The notes: generated by a model from the letters alone, not told the origin. A stretch of 64,000 nt of DNA from NCEH01 sp043195125 (GCF_043195125.1 NZ_JBAFWR010000004.1), one strand, 5' to 3'; shown: positions 33,505 to 43,809, counted from the first letter of the stretch. A program made the numbers and translations.

Positions 33505-35160
33505 ATGTATGTCTATGACGAATTCGACCGCACTTTCCTCCAGGAGCGGGTCCGCGAGTTCCGCGATCAGGTCGAACGCCGCCTCAGCGGCGAACTGAAC
33601 GAGGAAGAGTTCAAGCCGCTGCGGCTGATGAACGGCGTGTATCTGCAATTGCATGCCTACATGCTGCGTATCGCCATTCCCTACGGCACGCTTTCGGCAC
33701 CGCAGATGCGCGTGCTCGCCCATGTGGCGCGTCGTTACGACAAGGGCTACGGGCATTTCACCACCCGGCAGAACATCCAGTTCAACTGGATCAAGCTCGC
33801 TGAACTGCCGGACGCCATGGACGATCTCGCCAAGGCCGGCATGCACGGGCTCCAGACCTCGGGCAATTGCATCCGCAATACCACCACCGACCAATGGGCC
33901 GGCGCCACGCCGGAGGAGATCGAGGACCCGCGCCTCTATGCGGAACTCATCCGCCAATGGTCGACGCTGCATCCCGAATTCACGTACCTGCCGCGCAAGT
34001 TCAAGATCGCCATCACCGCCGCCAAGCACGACCGAGCCGCCATCCGCGTGCACGACATCGGCCTGCGCCTTCACAAGAAGGATGGGGAAACCGGCTTCGA
34101 GGTGATCGTCGGCGGCGGCCTCGGCCGCACCCCCTTCATCGGCAAGACGATCCGCGAGTTCCTGCCCAAGCGCGACCTGCTCTCCTATCTGGAAGCGATC
34201 CTGCGCACCTACAATTCAGGCGGCCGGCGCGACAACATCTACAAGGCGCGCATCAAGATCCAGGTGCATGAAATCGGCACCGAGGAATTCACCCGCCGGG
34301 TGGAAGAGGAGTGGGCGCAGATCAAGGACGGGGCCCTCGCCCTGGACGATGCGGCGATCGACACCATCCGCGATCATTTCCAGACTCCCGATTTTGAAAT
34401 TCTGCCCGAACAGTCGCCGGAACTCGCCGAATCCCTGGCGAAGGATCGCGAATTTGCCCGTTGGCACGCGAATTCCGTGAATGCCCACAAGGTGGCGGGA
34501 CATGCCATCGTCACCATCTCGCTCAAGCCCGTCGGCAAGCCTCCGGGCGATGCGACCGCCGAGCAGATGGACGCGATCGCTGATCTTTCAGAGCGTTACG
34601 GCTATGGCGAGATCCGCGTCGCCCACGAGCAGAACCTGACCTTGCCCCATGTGCGGCAGAAGGATCTCTACGCCTTGTGGCAGCAGCTTTCCGCCCAGGG
34701 CCTGGCAACCCCCAATGTCGGCCTGGTGACCGACATCATCGCCTGCCCGGGCCTGGATTATTGCGCGCTCGCCAATACCCGGTCGATCCCGCTGGCCCAG
34801 CGCATCACCGAGCGGTTCGCGGACAATGACCGTATCGCCGACGTGGGGCGCATGCACATCAACATTTCTGGCTGCATCAACGCCTGCGGCCACCACCATG
34901 TGGGCCACATCGGCATTCTCGGGGTGGAGAAGAAGGACCAGGAATTCTACCAAATCACCTTGGGCGGAAAGGCCAATCACAAGGCGCGCCTGGGCGAGCT
35001 TCTGGGGCCTGCGGTCTCCGAGACCGAGGTGGTCGATGTGGTGGAACGCATCGTCGATACCTATCTGCACCTGCGGCACGACAAATCGGAGAGCTTCATC
35101 TCCGTGGTTCAGCGCCTCGGCATCGAGCCCTTCAAGGAGCGCGCCTATGTCGCTGGTTAA
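33505..35160 (+). CDS. cysI: Sulfite reductase, siroheme-[4Fe-4S] hemoprotein
   Basis: A 551-aa nitrite/sulfite reductase. N-terminal ferredoxin-like half (LRIAIPYGTLS, GYGHFTTRQNIQFNWI), SGNCIRNTTTDQWAG in the first siroheme-binding region, and the four cluster cysteines in CPGLDYC (about 415-421) and GCINACGHH (about 452-460). It makes the six-electron reduction of sulfite to sulfide. There is no CysJ flavoprotein next to it, so it probably takes electrons from ferredoxin or another donor. The next gene overlaps by 14 bp. Confidence 0.93.
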   Translation: MYVYDEFDRTFLQERVREFRDQVERRLSGELNEEEFKPLRLMNGVYLQLHAYMLRIAIPYGTLSAPQMRVLAHVARRYDKGYGHFTTRQNIQFNWIKLAELPDAMDDLAKAGMHGLQTSGNCIRNTTTDQWAGATPEEIEDPRLYAELIRQWSTLHPEFTYLPRKFKIAITAAKHDRAAIRVHDIGLRLHKKDGETGFEVIVGGGLGRTPFIGKTIREFLPKRDLLSYLEAILRTYNSGGRRDNIYKARIKIQVHEIGTEEFTRRVEEEWAQIKDGALALDDAAIDTIRDHFQTPDFEILPEQSPELAESLAKDREFARWHANSVNAHKVAGHAIVTISLKPVGKPPGDATAEQMDAIADLSERYGYGEIRVAHEQNLTLPHVRQKDLYALWQQLSAQGLATPNVGLVTDIIACPGLDYCALANTRSIPLAQRITERFADNDRIADVGRMHINISGCINACGHHHVGHIGILGVEKKDQEFYQITLGGKANHKARLGELLGPAVSETEVVDVVERIVDTYLHLRHDKSESFISVVQRLGIEPFKERAYVAG

Positions 35161-35647
35161 GAACGGCGTCGCAACGCTCGACCCCTTCGTCCGCATCGAG
35201 GATGGCACGCCCCTGCCCTCCGGCCCGGTGCTGATTCCGCTCGTCCGCTTCCTCGCCGAGCGCGAGACACTCGCCGGCCGGAACGAGCCGATGGGCGTGC
35301 TGGTGCCCAACGATGCGGACGTGCGCACCCTCGAGCCGCACCTGCACCAGATCGCCCTGATCGTGCTGACCTTCCCGAAGTTCCGCGACGGGCGCGCCTA
35401 TACCCAGGCGCGGCTCCTGCGCGAGCGGCTCGGCTTCGCCGGCGAACTGCGCGCGGCCGGAAACGTGCTGCGCGACCAATTGCTGATGATGGTGCGTTGC
35501 GGCTTCAATGCGTTCGAGATTTCCAAGCCCGGCGACGCTGGCGCCCTGGAAGAAGCGCTGAAAACCTATTCCGTTTTCTACCAGCCCACAGCCGATGGAC
35601 GTCCCACCGCCTTGCGGGCCCGCCTTGCCGCCGCGCGGCAGGGCTGA
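35147..35647 (+). CDS. DUF934 protein of the sulfite reductase operon
   Basis: A 166-aa DUF934 protein. PLVRFLAERETL, VLVPNDADVRTLEPHL, KFRDGRAYTQARLLRERLGF and GNVLRDQLLMMVRCGFNAFE are the family hallmarks. The family occurs almost only beside cysI and cysH in proteobacteria, and a role as partner of the siroheme enzyme is presumed but not shown. The start overlaps the end of cysI by 14 bp, so translation is probably coupled; cysH follows after 10 bp. Confidence 0.88.
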   Translation: MSLVKNGVATLDPFVRIEDGTPLPSGPVLIPLVRFLAERETLAGRNEPMGVLVPNDADVRTLEPHLHQIALIVLTFPKFRDGRAYTQARLLRERLGFAGELRAAGNVLRDQLLMMVRCGFNAFEISKPGDAGALEEALKTYSVFYQPTADGRPTALRARLAAARQG

Positions 35648-35657
35648 GGACATCGCC

Positions 35658-36383
35658 ATGAGCAATCTATCGCCTCTGCCTGAAGCCGAAGCCACGCTCA
35701 CCCGCCACGCCGCACGCCTCGAGGCTCGGCTTGAAGATGCCGACCCGCTGGCGATCATCGCCGCCGCCCGGGAAGCCTTCGGCGACCGCGTGGCCACGGT
35801 GTCGTCCTTCGGCGCGGAATCGGTGGTGTTGCTGCACATGGTCTCGCAGGTGGACCACACGATGCCGGTTCTCTTCCTCGATACCGGGCATCTCTTTCCC
35901 GAAACGCTGGCCTATCGCGACCAGCTCATCGATCGCCTCGGGCTGACGCAGGTGCTGACCTCCCATCCCAACGAAGCTGCACGGACGGCGCGGGACGGCG
36001 ACAATGATCTCTGGGCCTCGAATACGGATGCGTGTTGCGCCCTGCGCAAGGTGGAACCGCTGGAGCGGGCGCTGGCCCCGTTCGATGCCTGGCTGAACGG
36101 CCGCAAGCGGTACCAGGCCGTGACGCGGCTGCGCATCCCGGTTGTGGAAGCGGATGGCCGGCACATCAAGTTCAATCCTCTTGCGGCGCTCGGCCCGGCG
36201 GAGATTGCGGGCTGGATCCATGCCCACGATCTGCCCGAGCACCCCATGAAGAAGTTTGGCTTTGCCTCCATCGGCTGCATGCCCTGCACCAGCCGCGTGG
36301 CTCCGGGCGAGGATGCGCGGGCCGGCCGTTGGCGTGGCGCAGCCAAGACAGAATGCGGAATTCACCTGAGAAGAACAGCGTAA
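35658..36383 (+). CDS. cysH: Phosphoadenylyl/adenylyl-sulfate reductase
   Basis: A 241-aa reductase. SSFGAESVVLLHMVS (about 49-63) is the PP-loop, LDTGHLFPET the substrate loop. The Cys-Cys pair in DACCALRKVEPL (about 126) and CMPC (about 212) give the four ligands of a [4Fe-4S] cluster, and TECGIH carries the nucleophilic Cys. The cluster makes this the APS-reducing class rather than the cluster-free PAPS class, so cysC is not required. It produces sulfite for CysI. Last gene of the DUF2849 operon. Confidence 0.93.
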   Translation: MSNLSPLPEAEATLTRHAARLEARLEDADPLAIIAAAREAFGDRVATVSSFGAESVVLLHMVSQVDHTMPVLFLDTGHLFPETLAYRDQLIDRLGLTQVLTSHPNEAARTARDGDNDLWASNTDACCALRKVEPLERALAPFDAWLNGRKRYQAVTRLRIPVVEADGRHIKFNPLAALGPAEIAGWIHAHDLPEHPMKKFGFASIGCMPCTSRVAPGEDARAGRWRGAAKTECGIHLRRTA

Positions 36384-36406
36384 AGCGGTGAGATAAATTT
36401 CTATCG

Positions 36407-36423
36407 ATTTTATGTAGTAAAAT
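36407..36423. promoter_or_regulatory. ATTTTA-N5-TAAAAT palindrome upstream of sbp
   Basis: A 6-bp inverted repeat in the only AT-rich tract between cysH and sbp, with GATAAA just before it (36392-36397), similar to words upstream of the DUF2849 gene. A candidate site for a CysB/Cbl-like LysR regulator. Confidence 0.35.
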
Positions 36424-36528
36424 ATTGACCGACCGGTGAAGCGGTGACATCGTTCTTAAATCCGAACGATCTTTCGTCCCTGGCCGCACGCCTTCCGGTG
36501 CGGCATGGATGTCCCAGCCGGAGGAACC

Positions 36529-37542
36529 ATGTCCGCTCGCTTCTCCTTTCCCCGCCTCGCGGCCGCCACGCTGGCCCTGTCGCTCGCCGCTGCGCCGGCG
36601 CTCGCTGCCGAGGTGACGCTGCTCAACGTCTCCTACGATCCGACCCGCGAATTCTATGTGGAATTCAACAAGGCCTTCGCGGCCAAGCTGGCCAAGGACA
36701 CGCCCGGGGAAACGTTGACGGTGCGCCAGTCCCACGGCGGCTCCGGCAAGCAGGCGCGCTCGGTCATCGACGGCCTCGAGGCGGACGTCGTGACCCTCGC
36801 GCTGGCCTATGACATCGATGCCATCGCCGAGCGCGGCCTTATTGCCGCCGATTGGCAGAAAAGGTTGCCGGACAATGCTGCGCCCTACACCTCCACCATC
36901 GTTTTCCTGGTGCGCAAGGGCAATCCCAAGGGCATCAAGGACTGGAACGACCTGATCAAGCCCGGCATCAAGGTGGTGACGCCGAATCCGAAGACCTCGG
37001 GCGGCGCGCGCTGGAATTATCTCGCGGCCTGGGGCTATGCCCTCAAGCACAATGGCGGGGATGAAGCCAAGGCGAAGGAATTCGTCGCGGCCCTGTTCAA
37101 GAACGCGCCCGTGCTGGACACCGGCGCGCGCGGCTCCACGGTGACCTTCGTCGAACGCGGCATCGGCGACGTGCTGATCGCCTGGGAGAACGAGGCCTAC
37201 CTCTCCATCAACGAGTTGGGGCCGGACAAGTTCGACATCATCACCCCCTCGCTCTCCATCCTGGCGGAGCCGCCGGTCGCGGTGGTGGACAAGGTCGTGG
37301 ACAAGCGCGGCACCCGCAAGGTTGCCGAGGACTATCTGAAGTATCTCTATTCGCCGGAAGGCCAGGAGATAGCAGCCAAAAACTATTATCGCCCGCGCGA
37401 TCCCGCGGTCGCTGCCAAGTATAAGGACAAGTTCGCCGCCGTCGAGCTGTTCACCATCGATCAGGTGTTCGGCGGCTGGGCGAAGGCGCAGAAGACCCAT
37501 TTTTCGGACGGTGGCGTCTTCGATCAGATCTACAGCAATTGA
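36529..37542 (+). CDS. sbp: Periplasmic sulfate-binding protein
   Basis: A 337-aa solute-binding protein with a signal peptide (residues 1-27, cleavage after ALAA). The mature part shows the Sbp/CysP signatures LNVSYDPTREFY, QSHGGSGKQARSVIDGLEADVVTLALAYDID, NPKTSGGARWNYLAAWGYAL and LIAWENEAY. It captures sulfate (or thiosulfate) in the periplasm for the CysTWA transporter encoded next. The ATG follows a full GGAGG box. A stable hairpin 18 bp after its stop may keep its mRNA abundant over the permease genes. Confidence 0.93.
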   Translation: MSARFSFPRLAAATLALSLAAAPALAAEVTLLNVSYDPTREFYVEFNKAFAAKLAKDTPGETLTVRQSHGGSGKQARSVIDGLEADVVTLALAYDIDAIAERGLIAADWQKRLPDNAAPYTSTIVFLVRKGNPKGIKDWNDLIKPGIKVVTPNPKTSGGARWNYLAAWGYALKHNGGDEAKAKEFVAALFKNAPVLDTGARGSTVTFVERGIGDVLIAWENEAYLSINELGPDKFDIITPSLSILAEPPVAVVDKVVDKRGTRKVAEDYLKYLYSPEGQEIAAKNYYRPRDPAVAAKYKDKFAAVELFTIDQVFGGWAKAQKTHFSDGGVFDQIYSN

Positions 37543-37559
37543 TCTGGACCGATTATCTT

Positions 37560-37581
37560 CCACCCCTGACCATGGGGGTGG
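37560..37581 (+). other. Intercistronic hairpin between sbp and cysT
   Basis: CCACCCC (37560-37566) pairs with GGGGTGG (37575-37581) around an 8-nt loop. No T-run follows, so it probably stabilises the sbp transcript or partly attenuates the permease genes. Confidence 0.5.
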
Positions 37582-37701
37582 GAGCGATCGGCCCACGGCC
37601 GTTTTGGCGCGCGGGCCGGTTCAGCCTTCTCCTTCCCCCTTTCCCGTGCGTCCGCTTGGGATCAGGATCGGGGGCATCAGGGACCTGACCGAAAGAACAC
37701 G

Positions 37702-38559
37702 ATGGCCACTGCCACCGCATCGCGGCTAACTTTCCGCAAGCCCAGCGTCATTCCGGGCTTCGGGATCACATTTGGGCTGACGCTGACGTGGCTCTGCCTG
37801 ATCGTGCTGCTGCCGCTCTCCGCCTTGTTCCTCAAGACCAGCGAATTGAGCTTCGACCGGCTCGTGACCATCATGAGCAACGCGCGCACGCTGCATGCGT
37901 TACAGATTTCGTTCGGCCTGTCGCTCGCCGCCGCCGCCATCAATCTCGTGTTCGGCGGCCTCGTGGTCTGGGTCTTGGTGCGCTACGACTTTCCCTTCAA
38001 GCGGGTGGTGGATGCCGTCATCGACATCCCCTTCGCCCTGCCCACGGCGGTTGCGGGCATCGCGCTGACCACCCTTTATGCCGAGAACGGCTGGATCGGC
38101 AGCCTGCTGGCGCCGCTCGGCATCCAGGTATCGTTCACGCCCCTGGGCATCCTTGTCGCTTTGGTCTTCATTGGCCTGCCGTTCGTGGTGCGCACGGTGC
38201 AGCCGGTACTGGCCGATCTCGATGCGGAGCTGGAGGATGCCGCAGCCAGCCTCGGCGCCACCCGCGGCCAGACCATCTGGCGGGTGGTGCTGCCCACCAT
38301 CTGGCCGGCCCTGCTGACCGGATTCGCGATGGCTTTTGCACGGGCCGTGGGCGAATACGGCTCGGTCATCTTCATCGCCGGCAACCTGCCGGGCGTCTCG
38401 GAAATCGCGCCGCTGCTCATCGTGATCCGGCTGGAGGAATTCCGCTATGCGGACGCCACCGCCATTGCCAGCGTGATGCTGCTCGCCTCCTTCGTGCTCT
38501 TGTTCATCATCAATCGCCTTCAGAGCTGGGCCGAGAGCCGTGGCGGGAGGGAACATTGA
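37702..38559 (+). CDS. cysT: Sulfate ABC transporter permease CysT
   Basis: A 285-aa permease with six predicted transmembrane helices. The BPD-type cytoplasmic EAA loop reads ELEDAAASLGATRGQTIWRVVLPTIWPALLTG (about 177-205). It forms the membrane channel of the sulfate/thiosulfate importer with CysW. The stop overlaps the TTG start of cysW, so the two are translationally coupled. Confidence 0.93.
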   Translation: MATATASRLTFRKPSVIPGFGITFGLTLTWLCLIVLLPLSALFLKTSELSFDRLVTIMSNARTLHALQISFGLSLAAAAINLVFGGLVVWVLVRYDFPFKRVVDAVIDIPFALPTAVAGIALTTLYAENGWIGSLLAPLGIQVSFTPLGILVALVFIGLPFVVRTVQPVLADLDAELEDAAASLGATRGQTIWRVVLPTIWPALLTGFAMAFARAVGEYGSVIFIAGNLPGVSEIAPLLIVIRLEEFRYADATAIASVMLLASFVLLFIINRLQSWAESRGGREH

Positions 38560-39469
38560 GCGCCGTGGAGCCGACCTCCCTTGCCCGGCCGCTCGCGTCC
38601 GACGGGCCGCCGACCCTCTTGAAGGCCACGCGGACCCAGAACGGCCACCGACCCGCCCGCACGGAGCCGGCGGCGGTGCGCATCGCGTTGACGCTGGTGG
38701 CGCTCGCCTTTCTCGGCCTGTTCATCGGCTTGCCGCTGCTGCTGGTGTTCGTGGAAGCCTTCAAGCGCGGCGTTTCCGCTTATATTTCCGCCCTGTCCGA
38801 TCCCGACGCGCTTGCCGCGATCCGTCTGACCCTGCTGGTTGCGGCGATCTCCGTGAGCGCCAATCTGATCTTCGGCCTGGTGGCCTCCTGGGCCATCGCC
38901 AAGTTCGATTTCAAGGGCAAGAGCCTGCTCATCACCCTGATCGACCTGCCCTTTTCCGTTTCTCCGGTGGTGGCGGGCCTGATCTATGTGCTGCTATTCG
39001 GCAGCCAGGGCCTGTTTGCCGCCTATCTCCAGGCCTGGGATGTGAAGATCATCTTCGCCTTGCCCGGCATCGTGCTCGCCACCATCTTCGTCACCTTCCC
39101 CTTCGTCGCGCGCGAGTTGATCCCGCTGATGCAGGAGCAGGGCACGGCGGAGGAGGAGGCGGCGATCTCGCTGGGCGCCTCGGGCCTCTCCACCTTCTTC
39201 CGCGTGACGCTGCCCAATGTGAAATGGGCGCTGCTCTACGGCGTGCTGCTGTGTAACGCCCGCGCCATGGGCGAGTTCGGCGCGGTGTCGGTGGTGTCGG
39301 GCCATGTGCGCGGGCTCACCAACACCATGCCGCTGCATATCGAGATTCTCTATAATGAGTATCAGTTCGGCGCCTCGTTCGCGGTCGCCTCCCTGCTTGC
39401 TCTGCTGGCCCTGGTCACGCTGATCGCCAAGACCATCCTCGAAAGCCGGCTCGCGGAAGAGGACCCACG

Positions 39470-39473
<4 letters not shown>
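38556..39473 (+). CDS. cysW: Sulfate ABC transporter permease CysW
   Basis: A 305-aa permease with six predicted helices and the EAA loop EEEAAISLGASGLSTFFRVTLPNVKWALLYG (about 198-228). It pairs with CysT. I chose the TTG at 38556, five bases after GGGAGG and overlapping the cysT stop; a GTG nine bases later is possible. It carries a longer hydrophilic N-terminus (about 45 residues, Pro/Ala-rich) than CysT. It overlaps cysA by 4 bp. Confidence 0.92.
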
Positions 39474-40519
<1,046 letters not shown>

Positions 40520-40526
40520 GGAAAAT

Positions 40527-40560
40527 CCGCGCCGGCGCGGCGGGTTACGGCCCGGCGCGG
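40527..40560 (+). terminator. Possible cysA 3' hairpin
   Basis: CCGCGCCGG (40527-40535) pairs with CCGGCGCGG (40552-40560) across a 16-nt loop, 7 bp after the cysA stop. No T-tract, so termination is uncertain. Confidence 0.4.
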
Positions 40561-40566
40561 AGAAAA

Positions 40567-40582
40567 TGTTTCACGTGAAACA
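40567..40582. other. parS: parS chromosome-partitioning site (ParB binding)
   Basis: TGTTTCACGTGAAACA, a perfect 16-bp palindrome identical to the parS sequence bound by chromosomal ParB in Caulobacter and many other bacteria. It lies in the 341-bp non-coding gap between cysA and petC (40520-40860), which otherwise holds only hairpins. No parA or parB is in the window; ParB would nucleate here, spread with CTP, and help segregate the origin region. Confidence 0.92.
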
Positions 40583-40811
40583 ATGGCTTAGCGCGGACGA
40601 ACAGGGGTTTTGTGACGCTTCTCCGCGCCTTTTCGGGCGTGTTACGCGGACGACACCGCCATTTCGGGCGATGTTCGCCAATCCGAAATTCGGCGACCGC
40701 AAGCACCCTTGCGTCCCGCGCACCTGCCGCCGGATGCGCAGATCGCTCCACGCAGAGATCGCGGTCGCCGTCGGTGACAGCGGTTCTCCAGGGTGCGCGC
40801 CGCCCAAAGAA

Positions 40812-40833
40812 AAGGGCCCCGCGCGGGGCCCTT
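40812..40833 (-). terminator. Terminator after petC
   Basis: Perfect palindrome AAGGGCCCCGC/GCGGGGCCCTT. Read leftward it is followed by TTCTTT after the two paired T residues, a good T-rich tail for the petABC operon. Confidence 0.85.
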
Positions 40834-40860
40834 CGGTCTTCTCGATGCCGGAAGCAGCGC

Positions 40861-41697
40861 TCAGTGCGCCACGTCCTTCCAGACCTTCTTCTTGGTGAAG
40901 TACAGCAGGCCCGAGAGCACGATCAGGAAGATGATGACCTGGAAGCCGATGCGCTTGCGCGCGTCGAGATGGGGCTCGGCCATCCACATCATGAAGGCGG
41001 ACACGTCGCGGGAATAATTATCCAGCGTCGCCGGGGTGCCGTCGGTGTATTCCACCTGCCCGTCGCTGATCGGCTTGGGCATGGCGATCTGGTGACCGGG
41101 GAAATATTTGTTGTAGTGCAGGCCGGGCTGCACCTTGGTGCCTTCCGGCGGGTCCACATAGCCGTTCAGCAAGGCGTGGATATAGTCCACCCCGCCTTCC
41201 TGATACTGCGTGAAAGCGTCCAGGATGAAGCCCGGGAAGCCGACGTGGCTGGCGCGCGCCTTGGCGAGCACCGAGAAGTCCGGCGGCAGGGCGCCGCCAT
41301 TGGCCACGCGCGCGGCCGGGTCGTTGGGGAACGGCGCCGGCCAATGATCCGAGAGGCGGCCGGGGCGCTGGAACATCTCGCCCTGGTCGTTCGGACCGTC
41401 GGTGATCTGGTATTCGCTCGCCACCGCCTTGGCTTGGGCTTCGCTGAAGCCGGGGCCGCCGGGCTGCGACAGGTTGCGGAAGTAGAAGAAATTCGCCGAG
41501 TGGCAGCTGGCGCAGACTTCGCGGAACACCTTGAAGCCACGCTGGAGCTGCCCCTGGTCGAAACTGCCGAAGGGACCGGCGAACGACCAGGATTCCCGGT
41601 GGGGAAGGTCGTCGTGCCCGCCCTCGGCGGCCCGCGCCGGCGCACCGAGCACGAGGGCCGCCGCAACGGCACCGAAGAGGATACTGCGCTTGATCAT
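40861..41697 (-). CDS. petC: Cytochrome c1 of the bc1 complex
   Basis: A 278-aa cytochrome c1. Signal peptide (1-23), heme-binding CASCH near residue 61-65, the axial Met region (PDLSVL-type PPDFSVLAKAR and later IAMPKP), and a C-terminal transmembrane anchor at about 248-268 (VIIFLIVLSGLLYF). It passes electrons from the Rieske protein to soluble cytochrome c or oxidases. It is a separate gene, unlike the fused cytochrome b/c1 (fbcH) of Bradyrhizobium. Last gene of petABC. Confidence 0.95.
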   Translation of the reverse strand: MIKRSILFGAVAAALVLGAPARAAEGGHDDLPHRESWSFAGPFGSFDQGQLQRGFKVFREVCASCHSANFFYFRNLSQPGGPGFSEAQAKAVASEYQITDGPNDQGEMFQRPGRLSDHWPAPFPNDPAARVANGGALPPDFSVLAKARASHVGFPGFILDAFTQYQEGGVDYIHALLNGYVDPPEGTKVQPGLHYNKYFPGHQIAMPKPISDGQVEYTDGTPATLDNYSRDVSAFMMWMAEPHLDARKRIGFQVIIFLIVLSGLLYFTKKKVWKDVAH

Positions 41698-41717
41698 CTC
41701 TCTCTCCGCGTGCTCGC

Positions 41718-42989
41718 TCAGCCCTTGGTCTGCGGGGCGGCCGCGCCCGCTACCACCGTCGCGCCATTGCGCGCCAGGACGGCGTCCGCGATGGAGGCCG
41801 GAAGCGGCTTCGGGCGCTCGAACAGGCCGAGCAGAGGCAGGATGATGAGGAAGTGAATGAAGTAATAGGCCGTCAGGATGCGCGAGGCGATGACGAAACC
41901 GCCTTCCGCCGGCTGCGAGCCGAGATAGCCGAGGCCCACCGCCACCACCGCGAAGATCCAGAAGAACTGGCGGTAGAGGGGACGGTAGCGGGCCGAGCGC
42001 ACCTTGGAGGTGTCAAGCCAGGGCAGGAAGGCCAGCACCGCGATGGCGCTGAACATGGCGAGCACGCCGCCGAGCTTGTCCGGGATCGAGCGCAGGATCG
42101 CGTAGAAGGGCAGGAAGTACCATTCCGGCACGATGTGCGCGGGGGTGGAGAGCGGGTTCGCCGGGATATAATTGTCCGGATGGCCCATGTAGTTCGGGAT
42201 GTAGAAGATGAAGTAGGAGAAGAACAGCAGGAACACCACCATGCCGAAGATGTCCTTCACCGTCGCGTAGGGGGTGAACGGCACGGTGTCCTTGGCGACG
42301 CTCTTCACTTCCACGCCGTCGGGATTGTTCTGGCCCACATGGTGCAGCGCCCAGATGTGCAGGATCACGACGCCCGCGATCATGAAGGGCAGCAGGTAAT
42401 GCAGGGCGAAGAAGCGGTTCAGTGTCGGGTCACCGACCGAATAGCCGCCCCACAGCCATTCTACGATCACCTTGCCGACCAGCGGAATGGCAGAGAACAG
42501 GTTGGTGATGACGGTGGCGCCCCAATAGGACATCTGGCCCCACGGCAGCACATAGCCCATGAAGGCGGTGGCCATCATCAGCAGGTAGATGATCACGCCG
42601 AGGATCCACAGCACTTCGCGGGGCGCCTTGTAGGAGCCGTAATAGAGGCCGCGGAAGATGTGGATGTAGACCGCGATGAAGAACATCGAGGCGCCGTTGG
42701 CGTGAATGTAGCGCAGCAGCCAGCCGAAGCTCACGTCGCGCATGATGTGCTCGACGCGGGCGAAGGAGATCGGCGCATACGCGGTGTAGTGCATCGCCAG
42801 CACGACGCCGGACAGGATCTGCACGCCCAGCATCATCGTGAGGATGGCGCCGAACGTGTACCAATAGTTCAAATTCTTCGGCGTGGGATAGGCCACCGCC
42901 GAGGAATGCATGAGCCCCATGATCGGCAACCGGCTCTCGAACCAGCGCGCGATCTTTCCCTGGGGCTGGTAGGTGGAATGTCCTTCCAT
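41718..42989 (-). CDS. petB: Cytochrome b of the bc1 complex
   Basis: A 423-aa cytochrome b with eight or nine transmembrane helices. Heme-ligating His residues lie in the HANGASMFFIAVYIHIFRGLYYG and HYLLPFMIAGVVILHIWALHH segments; the Qo-site motif PEWYFLPFYAILRSIPDK is intact near 270. It carries hemes bL and bH and both quinone sites. Downstream of petA by 36 bp and upstream of petC by 20 bp. Confidence 0.96.
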   Translation of the reverse strand: MEGHSTYQPQGKIARWFESRLPIMGLMHSSAVAYPTPKNLNYWYTFGAILTMMLGVQILSGVVLAMHYTAYAPISFARVEHIMRDVSFGWLLRYIHANGASMFFIAVYIHIFRGLYYGSYKAPREVLWILGVIIYLLMMATAFMGYVLPWGQMSYWGATVITNLFSAIPLVGKVIVEWLWGGYSVGDPTLNRFFALHYLLPFMIAGVVILHIWALHHVGQNNPDGVEVKSVAKDTVPFTPYATVKDIFGMVVFLLFFSYFIFYIPNYMGHPDNYIPANPLSTPAHIVPEWYFLPFYAILRSIPDKLGGVLAMFSAIAVLAFLPWLDTSKVRSARYRPLYRQFFWIFAVVAVGLGYLGSQPAEGGFVIASRILTAYYFIHFLIILPLLGLFERPKPLPASIADAVLARNGATVVAGAAAPQTKG

Positions 42990-43025
42990 GGGTCCAACCT
43001 TTTTTGAGCGGGCGACGACCGCGCG

Positions 43026-43550
43026 TCAGCCAATCACGATCTTGGAGTCAGAAACGAAATTGTACGGCGGCACCGCCAGATTCAGCGGCGCCGGCCCGAC
43101 GCGCACGCGGCCGGACGAATCATATTGCGAGCCGTGGCAGGGGCAGAACCAGCCGTCGTAATTGCCCTGGTGGCCGAGCGGGACGCAGCCGAGATGGGTG
43201 CAGATGCCGATCACCACGAGCCACTTGTCGTGGCCGGCCTTCACGCGGTCCTGGTCGGTCTGCGGGTCGATCAGCTGGTTGAGCGGCACCGCGCGGGCCA
43301 GCTCCACGTCCTTCGCGAGGCGGTTGAACACGAAGATCGGCTTGCCGCGCCACATGAAGGTCACGATCTGGCCTTCCTGGATCGGCGACAGGTCCACCTC
43401 GGTGGTGGAGAGCGCGAGCACGGAGGCATCCGGCTGCAGCTGGGAAACGAACGGCCAGATCATTCCGGCGACGCCCACCGCGCCGACAGCGCCGGTCGCG
43501 ATATAAAGGAAGTCCCGGCGGTTGGTTCCCGACGTCTCCGTATGTGCCAC
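43026..43550 (-). CDS. petA: Rieske iron-sulfur protein of the bc1 complex
   Basis: A 174-aa Rieske protein. An N-terminal twin-arginine-like motif (TNRRDFLYIATG) precedes one membrane helix; CTHLGC and CPCHGS (about 120-143) hold the [2Fe-2S] cluster. The family length is usual. I preferred the GTG at 43550, eight bases after AGGA; a GTG 15 bases upstream has no better box. It heads the petABC operon and oxidises ubiquinol at the Qo site with cytochrome b. Confidence 0.95.
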   Translation of the reverse strand: MAHTETSGTNRRDFLYIATGAVGAVGVAGMIWPFVSQLQPDASVLALSTTEVDLSPIQEGQIVTFMWRGKPIFVFNRLAKDVELARAVPLNQLIDPQTDQDRVKAGHDKWLVVIGICTHLGCVPLGHQGNYDGWFCPCHGSQYDSSGRVRVGPAPLNLAVPPYNFVSDSKIVIG

Positions 43551-43809
43551 GGCGCTTGTCCTCACTCGTCTGTCCGATCAGACCATCGCGGCGCGCAGTT
43601 CCTGCGGGATAATCGTTGCACGGGAATCCCAGGCCGGGCCGCGCGCGACGCGAGGTCGAATGTGACAGCTCCGCTTACGCAAAGAGCCACCTTCGAGTGC
43701 CTCTAATTGCACCCTCTTTTGCCCTTGTCCAGATCAACACCGTGCGGCACGCGGTCCTGCTTCTGCCCGAACACTGGCACGATATAGCCATATTTGCACA
43801 GCGGAGCGC

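Noticed and set aside
36384..36528. SAM-II or other sulfur-metabolite riboswitch upstream of sbp
   Set aside because: The AT-rich leader has only a short palindrome; no pseudoknot-type conserved core was found.
40567..40898. An open frame starting MFHVKQ at the parS site
   Set aside because: The start merely reads the parS palindrome; the product has no recognisable homology and lacks a ribosome binding site, although gidB/parA genes can begin near such a sequence.
43725..43745. FNR/FixK-like box (TTG...ATCAA) upstream of trmL and petA
   Set aside because: The half-sites are 13 rather than 14 bp in total and one half deviates, so the dimer spacing is wrong.
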